From contig JAGYVD010000001.1 in assembly GCA_021209875.1 (NCBI GenBank), positions 744,001 through 808,000 on the forward strand: 64,000 nucleotides of DNA. The letters are read 5' to 3'. The position numbers and the translations under genes are program-made. The notes under the pieces are model-generated. The model was given only the letters and a program-made list of their open reading frames with translations. It did not search any database and had not been told where the DNA came from. Shown here in pieces: positions 36,901 to 48,785 of this stretch (its first letter is position 1; the number at the start of each line of letters is the position of its first letter). Source of the DNA: Rosellinia necatrix. Its lineage: Eukaryota > Ascomycota > Sordariomycetes > Xylariales > Xylariaceae.

Positions 36901-39900
36901 TAAAACTTAAAAATATTAAAATATAGTTTTTTATAAAATATTATTTAAAAAACTAAAACCTGCTAATAATATATTTATAATAATTTAACAAAAAATTTAT
37001 AAAGCTTATATTAATTTTTAAGTTATTTTTATATTATTTATATAAAAAATAATAAATTATTATATTTATATATTAATTATAAAAATTAAACGTTTTAATA
37101 TAAAAAATTAATATTTATTATTATTAATTAAAAAATATTAACTTATATAATATAAGTTGAAATATTTATTAAAATTAATATTAAACAAATATTTTATTAT
37201 ATTTATATTATAAAAAAAAAAAAAGTTAATTATTTTTAAACATAATATAAAGCTTATTAGTTTAAAATATTGTTTTTAAATTAATTAATAAGCTAGCAAC
37301 TTTTAAAAATATATTAATAATATATTATAAAAATATTTAAATATTTTTATACAGCTTATATTAATAATATTTTAATTTATTTAAATAATAAACTAAAATA
37401 TTAATATAATATAAATAAAATATTATTATATTTTAAAAAATAAAATTATAAACTAACTTAAAAAATATAAGTTTTATATAAAAAAACTAAGTTTTTAAGT
37501 TTATTATTAAAACTAAAATATAAAAATTAATTTTAATAATATTAAAATTATTTATAATTAAAAATATTTAAAAAAAAATAAAACGTTTTTAAAAAAATAT
37601 AATTATTTTTAAGTTTTTATAACTTTTATAAAAGTTTATTTATAAATATAAATAAATAACTAAGCTATTAAATAATTTAATTTATATTAAAACTAACTTA
37701 ATTTAATTAAACTTTTATTAAAAAATATTTAAAACGTTAAAAAATAAATTAATTAATATGTTAATATTAAAATATTTTAATTATAAAAATAAAACTTTAA
37801 TAAAAATAAATATATTTAATAGTATAGCTGCTAACGTTTTATTATAAAAAAAACCGCAGATATTTTATAACAGTTAATTATATTTTATTTAAAAACTTTT
37901 ATAATATAATATTAAACTATAATATTTATAACAAAAAATACTAGCTATAATTAAAAACTATTTTATTAAAAAACAGAATTAATAAGCTTATAGCAATTAT
38001 AGCTGTTTTTAATTATTATAAATTATACTGCACTAAAATATTTTAATATAAAAAAATCTTAAGTTTAAAACAAACTAAATAAGTTAAACTTATTATATAT
38101 TATAATTTTAATATTATATATTGTTTAAAATAAAAAATATAATAACAGATATTTTTTTAAATTAATAAAAATTTAAAAATATAAAAATAATAAAAAAAAT
38201 AAAAATTATAGCTTTTTTAAACTAATAATTTTAAAATAATAAAAATATATATAAAATATATATTATAAAAATATTATATTTTACTATTGTTAAAAATAAT
38301 ATTTATAAATTTAATTTTTAAATTTAATTAATATAATATTAGTTTAAATAAATATTAAAAAAGCTTAAACTAATAAAAATTTTAATTAATTAATATTAAA
38401 AACTTTTTATTATATAAAAAAATTAGTTATTTTTAAATTAAATAATCTATAAACTTAAATAATTAAAAAGCTTATATAAAGCTAGTAATAATATATTTAA
38501 GCCGCAAAAAATAAAACGTTTAATATTTTAATATTATTAATAATTAAAACTATATTATAAAATTAATTAAAATATAATAAACTGTTTTTATTATTTTATA
38601 AAATTTTTGCAATAAAATATTAAAAAACTAACTTATTTATTAATATTAAAATATATATAATAATATATAATAATTAATTTTAAAAACTTTTGTAAAATAA
38701 ATATAAAAATAATATAATATTTTATATAATTAATAAACTATTAAAATTAATATAAATAACTATATATAAAAATTAATAATAATAAAAATATTATTAAAAT
38801 ATATTATAAAAGTTTTTATTAAATATATAAATAATTAAAAACAATAGTTAATAATAAAAAAGCAAGTTTATTACTGATTTTATAAACAAGCTGTTAAAAA
38901 TTTATAATATAAAGCTAGAATTTCTTATAGCAGAACATTATTAATTAATAAAATAAATAAAAATAATATTTTAATAAATAAATCAGCAGCTGCGATTATA
39001 TATTAATTATTTTTAAAAAACTAATTTAAAACGTTTTAGCTTTAAATATTATATAAACGTTTTTGCTTTATAAAGTTTTAAAAAGCTGTTTTTAAAAAAA
39101 TATTAATAAAAAACTAATAAATATAACGTTTAATTAAAAGTTTTAAATAAAAATAAAACAATTATAAAAAAATAAATTAATAAAAACTATTTAAAAAAGC
39201 TTAAATATTTATAAAAAAGTTTATAATTATATTAAAAAATAAAAATATAAATATAAAAATATAATAATAAATAATTATATAAGTTAATAAATATTAATAA
39301 AACTTAAACTTTATAATTAAAAATTATATATTTATATTATAAAAAAAAAAATAAACTAATTAATTTAATAATAAACTAAATTATTTAATAACGCAACAAG
39401 CTTATAAAATTATTAATATTAAAACTAACTGTTTTAATATATTTAAATTAAAATTATTAATAATATAGCAAAAAACCGTTAATTTTATATTAAACAATTA
39501 TAAAATATATTAATAATTTTTATTTAAATAAAAAATGTTTTAATTAAAAAAAATAGTTAATAAAACGTTAAAAAAAAAAAAAAAAAAAAATTTTGTTATT
39601 AAAAATTTAAAAAAACTATTTTATAAAATGTTTTAAAAAATTAAAAATATAATAATAATTAATATTTAGCTGCTAATTTAAAAAACGTTTTAATTAAGCT
39701 AAAAAATATTATAATAAATATTTAAAAAAACAAAACTATTAAAACAATTAAAAACTAAATTAAAGCAGCTAAAAAAAAAATTTATTAAAACATATAAAAA
39801 TAATAATATATTAAAAAATAAAATATAGCTAAAATTATAAATAAAACATAAGTAATATGATAAATAATTTAATTAAAAAATAAATAAAATAAAAATTAAC

Positions 39901-40119
39901 TAATTAACATAATAAATATAAAATAAAAATTAAAAACTTTTAAATTTTAACTAATTATATATGCTAAAAATATTTTTTATTATTTAAAAGTGTTAATTTA
40001 AAAGTTTTTAATTTAAGTTTTAAACATAGCATAAACAGCTTTAAAAAAAAATCAGTTTAATATATTTTTAATCCTGCGCAGCTAAAAACTTAAGTTAAAT
40101 TTTTTTATAAAAAAAAGAT

Positions 40120-40388
40120 TATTATAATTTATAGCTATAATAGCTTTAATTAGCTGCATAAATAAATAGTTTAGCAGCTTCTGATTAGTTCTTTAGTTAA
40201 ATAAATATAAATATAAAATAATAAAAATAATAAGCTAGTCATATAATAAATAGCTAATAATATATATAAGTAAAAATTCTGCCTGTTAGCTCTATATATA
40301 GTTCTTTTTTTTTTAAACTTTAGTTTTTTTTTTTAATATATAAATATAGTTAAGCCCTGCTCCAACTGCTGCTATTGCAGCCATTACA
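40120..40388 (+). repeat. 3' LTR of family A copy 2
   Basis: 269 bp, starting TATTATAATTTATAGC and ending GCAGCCATTACA. The left part is heavily mutated, and the last 40 bases (AGCCCTGCTCCAACTGCTGC) are almost unchanged. Confidence 0.9.
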
Positions 40389-40393
40389 CTTAA

Positions 40394-40452
40394 AAGTTAA
40401 AGTTATAAAAAAAAAAGTTAAATAATAAAGCTTTAATTTTAATAAAACTTAA
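40394..40452 (+). repeat. Family C terminal repeat L1, right part
   Basis: AAGTTAAAGTTATAAAAAAAAAAGTTAAATAATAAAGC... is the RIP-changed form of the stretch near 52211-52270 (reverse strand GTTGGGGTTATAGAAAGGG AAGTTAGGTGGTGG). It completes L1 after removal of family A copy 2 and runs into L2. Confidence 0.6.
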
Positions 40453-40640
40453 TTATTGATATTATTAATAAAGCATATTATATAATATAAATAGTATATG
40501 TTTTAAAAAAAAATATAAGCTTAATATAAATTGTTTTAATATAAAGCTGCAGTTAAAAATATAATAAATATATATTTATTTTTAATATTAAATTTAATAT
40601 ATAGTCAGGTTAAAAAGCTAGCTGGAAAAATATTTACATT
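40453..40640 (+). repeat. Family C terminal repeat L2, truncated
   Basis: GATATTATTAATAAAGCATATTATATAATATAAATAG follows L1 directly, so the two modules lie head to tail. Similarity continues through TATAGTCAGGTTAAAAAGCTAGCTGG and then stops. Confidence 0.55.
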
Positions 40641-41554
40641 TATATTTTAAACGTTTATTTTATTTATAAATAAAATAATAAAAATTAAAAAATATAATTA
40701 GTTTATAAAATAAAAAAAATTAAAGATATATAATTAAATATAATTAAATAAATTTTTAAATAAAACTAGCTAAATAAAATAAAAAATATAGCTAAGTTTA
40801 TAAACAAAAGTTTTTTTAATTTTTATGACTTTTTTTAATAAATATAATAATATAATATAAATTTATTTTAAATTTAAAGCCTTAATAATATATTAACGTT
40901 TAATTTTTAAAAATAATAATATTTTTAATTTTAAATAAATACGCGCTAGCTTATCGCCAGCTTTTAGTTTGCTGTTATTAAAATTATATAGCAAAAATAA
41001 ATTTTTAGCAAATTTTTTAAATTTAATATTAATTTATTATAAATTAAAAGCCTGCGATAATAATTAAACGTTAAATTTATTATATTTATTATATATTTTA
41101 TATTATAAAATTAATAATTATAATTTAAAGCAAATTTAATATTAATTTATATAAAATATAAACGTTTTTATATAAATAATATTAATATATAAACTTTTAA
41201 ATATATATATTATATAAAAGCTTAAAAAAAACTATTTCTATAAATATTTTAATATAAATTATTAAAATTAATATATAGCAAATTTAATGCTAATTTACTA
41301 CTAAATTAATATAAATAATATAAAAGTTAAAAAATAATAAAATTTATTTATATAAGCTTGGGCGGCTGTTTGTTATAATTATATCGCGTTAAATATTTAT
41401 AAAACGTTTTAAAGCGCTAAAAATAAAAATCTGCTGCAAATTTAAAATAAATTTAATATTAATTATAAAGCTTTACTATATAAAGCTATTAATAAAGTTT
41501 AAAATTAAAGTTTAAAGCAAAAATAAGTTAAAAAAGCTGCTGCAGCAAAAGTTT

Positions 41555-41587
<33 letters not shown>

Positions 41588-42264
41588 GTAATAATAATAA
41601 TAATAATAGTAATAATAATAATATAAATAATATATAATAATAATAAAAATAATAAAGGTTGCGGCAAAAAAAATATAAATTTGCTTAATAAAAGTTTTTT
41701 TTTAAATATTTTAACGCTAAAAGCTGTTAATAAATAAATTAGCTGTAAATTAAACTTAAATTTAATACGCAATAGTTTAAACATTAAATAAAAATATATA
41801 ATATAAAATATTTTTAAATAATTTAATTATTTTATATTTTATTATAAACTTTATATAAATTTAATATATAATAATATATTTTTTTATTTAATAGTTTAAA
41901 ATAAATTTGCTGCAAATTTATTATATAGTTAATTAAATATATTATTATTAGATTTTATTAAAATTAAAAGCAAATTTATAATAAATTTAACAGTTATATT
42001 AAATATATTTATTTATTTGCTAATAAAACTAAATTTAATATAAATTTAATATTAAATAAGCTTTTAAAACAGAACAACAGTTATATTTAAAGTTTAGTTT
42101 TTTATTAGCTTTTATAAGATAAAATAATTTAAGTTTATATTAAATATAAAACGTTTATTAATTTTTAATATTTTAGCTAAAAATGTTTTATAATAACGTT
42201 TTATTATATTTAATATTTAACAGCTTAAAAGTTTTATATTGCTTTTATTTATATTTATGTTATA
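40641..42264. other. RIP-mutated sequence with an ATT/AAT microsatellite
   Basis: No family recognised. It contains a long AAT/AGT-type triplet tract at 41557-41655. A 90-codon minus-strand frame at 41512-41784 is mostly this tract and is not a gene. Confidence 0.5.
41557..41655. repeat. AAT microsatellite
   Basis: About 100 bp of AAT/TAA triplets with occasional AGT interruptions. Confidence 0.85.
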
Positions 42265-42577
42265 TGTTAGAACTATGGCAATTAGTTATAGTTACTTACA
42301 GCTGTTGTACGTGCATATGCTTTGTACAAGCATATAGTGTACATGTCACGTATATGCATACAGCGTGTATGCTTTATATATAAAACAAGCTGTGTTATTG
42401 CTGTTATCTTAATAGGTCGTACGCTAGCAGAATTCTTATGCAAGACTTGAAATAATGCTATATATAATAGTTACTTAAATAGAATAATTAAGCATAATAA
42501 ACATCGTATAACAAGAAGTTATATTCTGTTTCACATGTAAATAGTACGTGCATCGCACGTACAAAGCCTATTCAACA
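42265..42577 (+). repeat. Solo LTR of family D, almost unmutated
   Basis: 313 bp from TGTTAGAACTATGGCAATTAG to GCCTATTCAACA, flanked by TTATA at 42260-42264 and 42578-42582, so it is a genuine solo LTR. It matches the LTRs at 46826-47134 and 54474-54784 in reverse orientation. Base composition is near normal. A TATATATAAAAC box in the middle could be its promoter. Inverted GTACGTGC/GCACGTAC and CATATGC/GCATATG motifs are frequent. Short open frames across it are not genes. Confidence 0.88.
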
Positions 42578-44942
42578 TTATATATATATTAAACAGCGCT
42601 TTATTTAAAACTACAACTTAAATATATATTATAATTAACTTTTAAACGTTATAAACGGTTTTATAAAATCTGAAATGCTTTAATTTTTTAAAAAGCATTA
42701 TATATATAATAAAAAAAAAATAATAAATCGCGTAAATATATTAAAATAATATTTTATTTTAAAAGTTTATTATGTAAATAATTAAATATAATAAGCTGTT
42801 TATAATATTTATTATTATATTTTTTTAAAACGTTTTTTATTTATTTTTATTTTATATAATAGCATTTAAAAATAGTTTTTATTTATTAAAAATTAAATTA
42901 ATAATTTTAATAAGCTTAAAACAGCTTTTTTATAAAGCTTTTGCTGGTTAGATTTATTATATATAATTTTGCTTAGCTATAAAAAACTGTGCTAAACTAT
43001 TATAAAAACTATATTAGCTATTAGTCTATTATATAAGTTTTTATTTATTATAGCTTTATTTAATATTAGTTTAATTAAAAGTTGTTTTAAAATTAAAGCT
43101 TTAATAAAATTGTTTTATTTATAAAAAAAAAATATGCTGTTTTTTAAATTAAATGTTTAATATATAAATGTTTAAAAGCTTGCGTGTTTAAAAATAAGTT
43201 AATATAAACTAAATATAATATAAATATATATTTATTTAAAATTAAACTTTAAATAAGCTGTTATAAAAAGCTAAATATATAGTTATATATATATAAAGCA
43301 AAAGTTTATATTAATATAAGCTAAGCTGGCTTATTTTAATAAAAATTTTAGTTTTTATATAAGTTTGTTATAACGTTATATATTTTTTAAGTTAAATTTA
43401 TTAAACTTATATATAATAAACAAATATAATTATTTTTAAAGCAGAATAAATTATTATTTTAAATTTTGTTAAAAAACATAAAATTAAATTGCTTTTAATA
43501 AAAACTATTAATTAAAACATAAGTTAATAATTGTTATAAATTTAGTTTAAAATAAAGCATTAGTTAAATTATTATTTTATAATCTAATTTATTTAATTTA
43601 AAAGCAGATATTATTTTATACAGCTAAAACAAATATTTCGCGGAATAAATATAATAATAAAAGTTTTTATAAATATATTAATTAAACTAGCTTATATAGT
43701 TGTATTATTTATATAAATAATTATAATATTAAACGTTTAATATATATATTAATATTAAAACATAATTTAAATTGCTATAATTTTAAAAATATTAACATTT
43801 AATAATGCTTTATTTTTAAAGCATAAATAATTATAAGCCTAGTTTTTAAAAATAAATAATGCTGTGTGTTAATTATAAATATTTGCTTTTGTTTTAAAAT
43901 AAAATTTATTAAATTTTAATTTTAAAACGTTTATAAATAAATAATAAATTAAACAGTTATTTATATTTAATATAAATATTTTATTAAAATTTTTAAAGCG
44001 TTAAGCTATTAAATAAAATTTTATATTATATATTTAAACAATAATTAAAACAGCTGCAAGCTAAATTTAAAAAGTAATATTTATACGTTATAAAAAAAAG
44101 CTCTGCTAATTAAAATTATTATAACATAAAAGCTTAAATAGCTTGCGATTTTTTAAGTTTTTTTTTAAAATATCTGCGGTTTTAATATTATTTTAAATAT
44201 AATTTGCTTTATTTTTTATTTTTTTTTATTAGCAAGCTATGCTTATATTAAAAACGTATTAATTTTAATATTAAAAATTTTTGTATAAATGTTTTTATAG
44301 TTTTTATTATAATTTAAAATTAAATTTAACATGTTTAAAAATAATAATATTTTTAATAAATATTAAATATTTTTAAATATATAACGTAAATATTATAAAA
44401 ATAAAATTGTTTAAATAATATATTATTAATATAAACAAAAAAAGCTTTTAAAATTTAATATAAACTTTTAATAAATAAATTAAAAATAAAAAAGCTATAT
44501 ATAAGCTAAACAAAAATAATTTTATAAAAAACTTTAATTTTTATTTAAATTTAAACAGTATTTATTATAAAAATATAATTAAAACTAATTAAAACGCGTT
44601 TTTTAAATCTTTTTTAATAAAATATATATTAAAGCCCGCGGCTTAAATTAAATTAAACATTTATTATATTATTAAATATTTAAGCGTTATTATTTTAAGT
44701 TAAATTTAGTTATTAATTAAGCTGTTTTTAAAAAAAAATAAATAGTATATCTGTCGCTATTTTTTAAAAAACTTTAAAACTAAGCTTAAAAAAAGCAAAC
44801 TAAGCTTATAAAACTGTTTTATTTTATAATCTGATTTTATATTAAATCTGTTTTAATTTATTATTTAATTATTAAATAGTTTTTATTAGCTAATTTTAAG
44901 TTTTTTAAACGGCTTAAATTAAAATAGTTTTTACAGCTTAAA
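42578..44942. other. RIP-mutated sequence, unassigned
   Basis: 2.4 kb of AT-rich DNA with mixed strand composition and no recognised terminal repeat. It ends at the TTAAA duplication of the family A solo LTR. Confidence 0.5.
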
Positions 44943-45212
44943 TGTCATGACCCACAGCCATGATGGCCCTGATTGGCTGCACGAATAGGTGGCCTGGCGG
45001 CCCCTGATTGGTTCCCCGGCTAAGTGGGTACAAGTACGAGGTGGTGAATGCGGTAGGCCAGTTATGTAGTGAATGGCCAGTGGTATGTATAAGTAGGAAT
45101 TCTGGCCGTCGGCCCTATGTATAGTTCTCTTCTTTTCTCAACCTTAGTTTTTCTTCCCAATATATAGGTATAGTTGGGCTCTGCTCCAACTGCTGCTATT
45201 GCAGCCATCACA
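44943..45212 (+). repeat. Solo LTR of family A, essentially unmutated
   Basis: 270 bp from TGTCATGACCCACAGCC to GCAGCCATCACA, flanked by TTAAA at 44938-44942 and 45213-45217. This copy shows the original sequence: every difference checked in the LTRs of the two full copies is a C-to-T or G-to-A change. GC content is normal although AT-saturated DNA adjoins both sides. Confidence 0.92.
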
Positions 45213-46641
45213 TTAAATAAACTTTATAATATAAAATATTAATTAACAGCTTTTTTAAGTTGCTTAAATAGTTTTATAACGTTTTTTATTAAAATTTAAA
45301 TCAAAAAAAAAATTAAAAAGCTATAAATAAAAAGTCTGTTTAATTAAAAACTTTAAACTTTAATATTATATTTGCTATAGGTTTAAGTAATAATTTTAAA
45401 GCTAGTATTATTATTTAAATAATTAATAATATTTTAAATTGTTTTTAAAATAAATATAAGTTAAGTTTTAATTAAATTATTAAGCTATAATTAAGTTATA
45501 AAACAGCTGATTTATTTTAAGTTTTTTTTTTAATATAAGCTAGTTTTTTATATATATTTTTACAGCAGTAGTATATATACTTATAGCAGCATAAAACTAT
45601 GTTAGTTTTAATATAGTTATGATTATTTTATTTATTATAAAGTTTATTTTTTAATAAAATATATTTAAATATAAGTTGTTTTTAGTTTAGTTTATTATTA
45701 AGTTAACGTAGTTTATTGTTTTTAAAACTATAACTAATAAATAATTAAATTTTTATTTTTAATTTTATTTTAATTATAAAGCAGCTATATATAAAATTAT
45801 TAAATAATATTTTATATAAGCTGCTATAAAAAATTATTATTTTTAATTTATATATTAACTTTAGTTTATATATTATATAAATAAAATTATTTATAGCTAA
45901 AACTATATATAATTATAATTTAAATAATTATATATAAATCGTTATAAAATTAAAAACTTTATATTTAAATAAAAATATTGTTTTTATATATTTTAGTTTA
46001 AAAATATTATTTATATTATAATATTTTTTTTAATTTATATATAAAATTATAGCTGCGTTTAAAATATATATGTTTTTATTTATAACTTAATTAAATTTAT
46101 TAGTTTAAAGTTATCGCAAAATATTATTATAATTTATTTTTAATTAATTTTAAAAACTAGCCTGCTATTAATTAAATTATAAAAATAACTTATATATTTT
46201 AACAGACTTAAAATTTAAATTTAAGCTTTTTAAATAGGTTAAATCTGATTTAATTTTAAATTTAAATTAGCTTAGCTAAAGTTTTTTTTTATGTTTAAAA
46301 CGCTACAAATAAAAGTGTAGCTTATATTAAACGATTTTTTTTTTTAAAAATAAAAAAATGCTTACTATATTAGCTTTAGTTTATTTTTTTAAAAAAAGTT
46401 GCAGGTTTAATTTTATACAAATATAAATTAGTAATAAACTAAAAATCGTAATATTATTTATATTATTAAAAAATTTAGTTTATATAGTTATTAAAAATAA
46501 AGCTTTAGCTTATATATTTTTGCTACATTATTAGTTTTAAAACAAAAAAATATTATTATAAATATAATATTATTGCAGCTTTTAAACGTTTTTTTAATAT
46601 TAAAATATTTAATTTATTATTTTTTTTTTTGTTTTAATAAA
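45213..46641. other. RIP-mutated sequence, unassigned
   Basis: 1.4 kb of T-rich DNA on the plus strand, with no recognised element, leading to family C fragment L3. Confidence 0.5.
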
Positions 46642-46740
46642 TAAATTTAAAGCTATTTCGAGCTTAATATGCTTAAGAGTTAAGGTTATAAAAAAAAAAG
46701 TTAGGTGGTGGAGCCCTAACCCTAGTAGAACCTAATTATT
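46642..46740 (+). repeat. Family C terminal repeat L3, 3' fragment
   Basis: From AAATTTAAAGCTATTTCGAGC through AAGTTAGGTGGTGGAGCCC to CCTAATTATT. It corresponds to the reverse complement of 52211-52320. The GGTGGTGGAGCCCTAACCC part is unmutated; the flanking A run replaces an original GAAAGGGAAG. Confidence 0.6.
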
Positions 46741-46825
46741 ATTTTTAAAACTTAATTAAAATAATTTTAATAATTGTTAAATAATTATATGCTTATAAAA
46801 ACCTTTTAAGTTTATTATTTATAGC

Positions 46826-47134
46826 TGTTGAATGGGCTTTGTACGTGCAATGCAAATATTATTCACGCGTGAAACAGAATATAACTTTTTATTATACGAT
46901 GTTTATTATGCTTAATTCTTTTTCAGTAACTATTGTGCGTAATATTATTTCAAGTTTTATATAAAAATTCTGCTAGCATATAACCTATTAAAATAACAGC
47001 GATAATACAGCTTGTTTTATATATAAAATATATATGCTATATATATATATATAATATATACGCTATATATTTATATAAAAATATATATATATAATAGCTG
47101 TAAATAATTATAACTAATTGCTATAGTTTTAACA
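46826..47134 (-). repeat. LTR of family D, left copy
   Basis: Plus strand TGTTGAATGGGCTTTGTACG to AGTTTTAACA, 309 bp. The first 100 bases are little changed and the remainder is AT-shifted. Confidence 0.88.
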
Positions 47135-47404
47135 TGAATTTTTTTTTATTAGTTATAGTTTTTATTTATATATTATTTTCTGCTTATATATAATTATCTG
47201 TATATATATAATTATTTATTTATATATAATTGCTTTTTATATAAAGTTTTCTGCTTATATACAGCTTTTAATTTATATATGCTTTATATAACTGCTGCTT
47301 AATGCTTAAGCTTAAGCTTAAAATTATTAATATAGTTTCTGCTGCTTAAATATATGTATAGCTTTATTTATAATTAACTTTTTGTTCTGCTGTTCTATTT
47401 GTTT

Positions 47405-47428
47405 ATATATATATATATATATATATAT
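47405..47428. repeat. TA dinucleotide run
   Basis: Twelve TA units inside family D. Confidence 0.85.
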
Positions 47429-47487
47429 GTAGTAGTTTTCTTTTTATATAATATAAATACTAATTTTTAAAAGCTGCAGTATTAACT

Positions 47488-47560
47488 ATAATAATAATAA
47501 TAATAATATCGGCTGCTGCTTCTGCTGCTGCTGCTGCTGCTTCTGCGCCGCTTGCTTGCT
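47488..47560. repeat. Adjacent TAA and CTG triplet tracts inside family D
   Basis: TAA units (about 47488-47508) are followed by GGC(TGC)n with TTC interruptions (47511-47552) and GCGCCGCTTGCTTGC. On the inferred coding strand the second tract reads AGC/CAG repeats close to the 3' LTR. It keeps many CpA sites although its surroundings have lost almost all of them. Confidence 0.85.
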
Positions 47561-48292
47561 TTTATTTTTGCCCTGCGCTCTTTTTAATAAAAAATATTTT
47601 ATAGTTTGTAAATTTTATTTATATAAAAAAAAACAGCAAAATAAAAGTTTATTGTTTTTTTATAAAAACTTAAGCTTGTTAAGCTTTTATATAGTTTTTA
47701 TATATTAATATATATAATTTTAAATAAATAAATAATTATTTATATATTTTTGTTTTTTATTAATAAGTTTCTGCGTATAATAAAATGCTAAAAATATTAT
47801 TGCTACTGTTTTTTTTATAATATTTTATTTTAAATAACAGCTTTAAACCTTTTATAAACGTTTAAGCTAAATTTATTTATTATAAAAACTACTTTTAAGC
47901 TTTTTTAATTTAAAGCTAAAAAACTTAATATTTAAAAATATATATAAATAAACTATATAATAGCTGCTGCTATAATTAAAAAGCTTTATTTAATTTATAT
48001 TATTAAATTTTTAGTTTTTAAAAAACGCTTATGCTTTTTATATTTAACGCTTATATAAAACATAATATTTTAACTATAGCTAAAAATAAAAAATAAAAAT
48101 TAAATAAATTTATTTTTTTGGTTTTTTTATGTTTTATTTTTATATATATAAATAATATAAAAATAAAAATATAGTCTATATAAACATAAAAATAAAAGTG
48201 TAGTTTATATGTAGTTTTTTTTATATAAAAAAACAATTAATTATTATATATAAATAAAAAAATATAAAGCTTAAAGTTTATTATATTAGTTT

Positions 48293-48785
48293 ATTTATAG
48301 ACCGTAAACTTTTAAGCTTTATTAGTTTTAGTTAAAAATTAAACTTAAAACATATAATAACTAATTATTATATATATTACTATTATACTATTAAAGCTTG
48401 TTTTTAAAAAGTTAGGCCTTTAGTAATAATTATATGTTTTTTATATAAATAAAATAAAGTTTAAGCTGTTATTATATAAAAAAAAATAAAAATATTTAAA
48501 AATAAAAGAATAATAAAAAATAATAAAATCTAAGGTTTATAATATTTTTTTATAAACTCTAAACTTTGCAAGCTTTAGCTAAAAATTAAGCCTAGGTTAT
48601 ATAATAGTTAAATATAGTATATATTACTATTATATTATTAAAGCCTGTTTTTTTTTAAAAAGTTAGGTCTTTAGTTATGCTTATATTTTTTATTATATAA
48701 TAAAATAAAGTTTATATTACTGTTGTTTAAAAAAATAGCGTTTATTATTATATAAACCCTGCTTTATTATTATTTTTATTTTTTA
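48293..48785. repeat. Direct tandem duplication of about 247 bp inside family D
   Basis: Two diverged units: AAGCTTGTTTTTAAAAAGTTAGGCC (from about 48394) and AAGCCTGTTTTTTTTTAAAAAGTTAGGTC (from about 48641), each preceded by an ATATATTACTATTAT stretch and by CTAAACTTT-type sequence. The offset is about 247 bp. Limits are approximate. Confidence 0.55.

Larger units (their letters stand above)
33663..40388 (+). mobile_element. LTR retrotransposon family A, copy 2 (full length, RIP-inactivated)
   Basis: A 6,726-bp element colinear with 7067-13800, with LTRs at 33663-33912 and 40120-40388 and a CTTAA duplication. It inserted into family C module L1; joining the flanks restores that module's sequence order. 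The polypurine tract has been changed to A. All frames carry stops throughout. Confidence 0.92.

Noticed and set aside
41512..41784. 90-codon minus-strand frame with an isoleucine run
   Set aside because: It translates an AAT microsatellite.
42183..42383. 66-codon plus-strand frame with normal-looking residues
   Set aside because: It starts outside and runs into the family D solo LTR (42265-42577); the protein-like look comes from the unmutated LTR bases.
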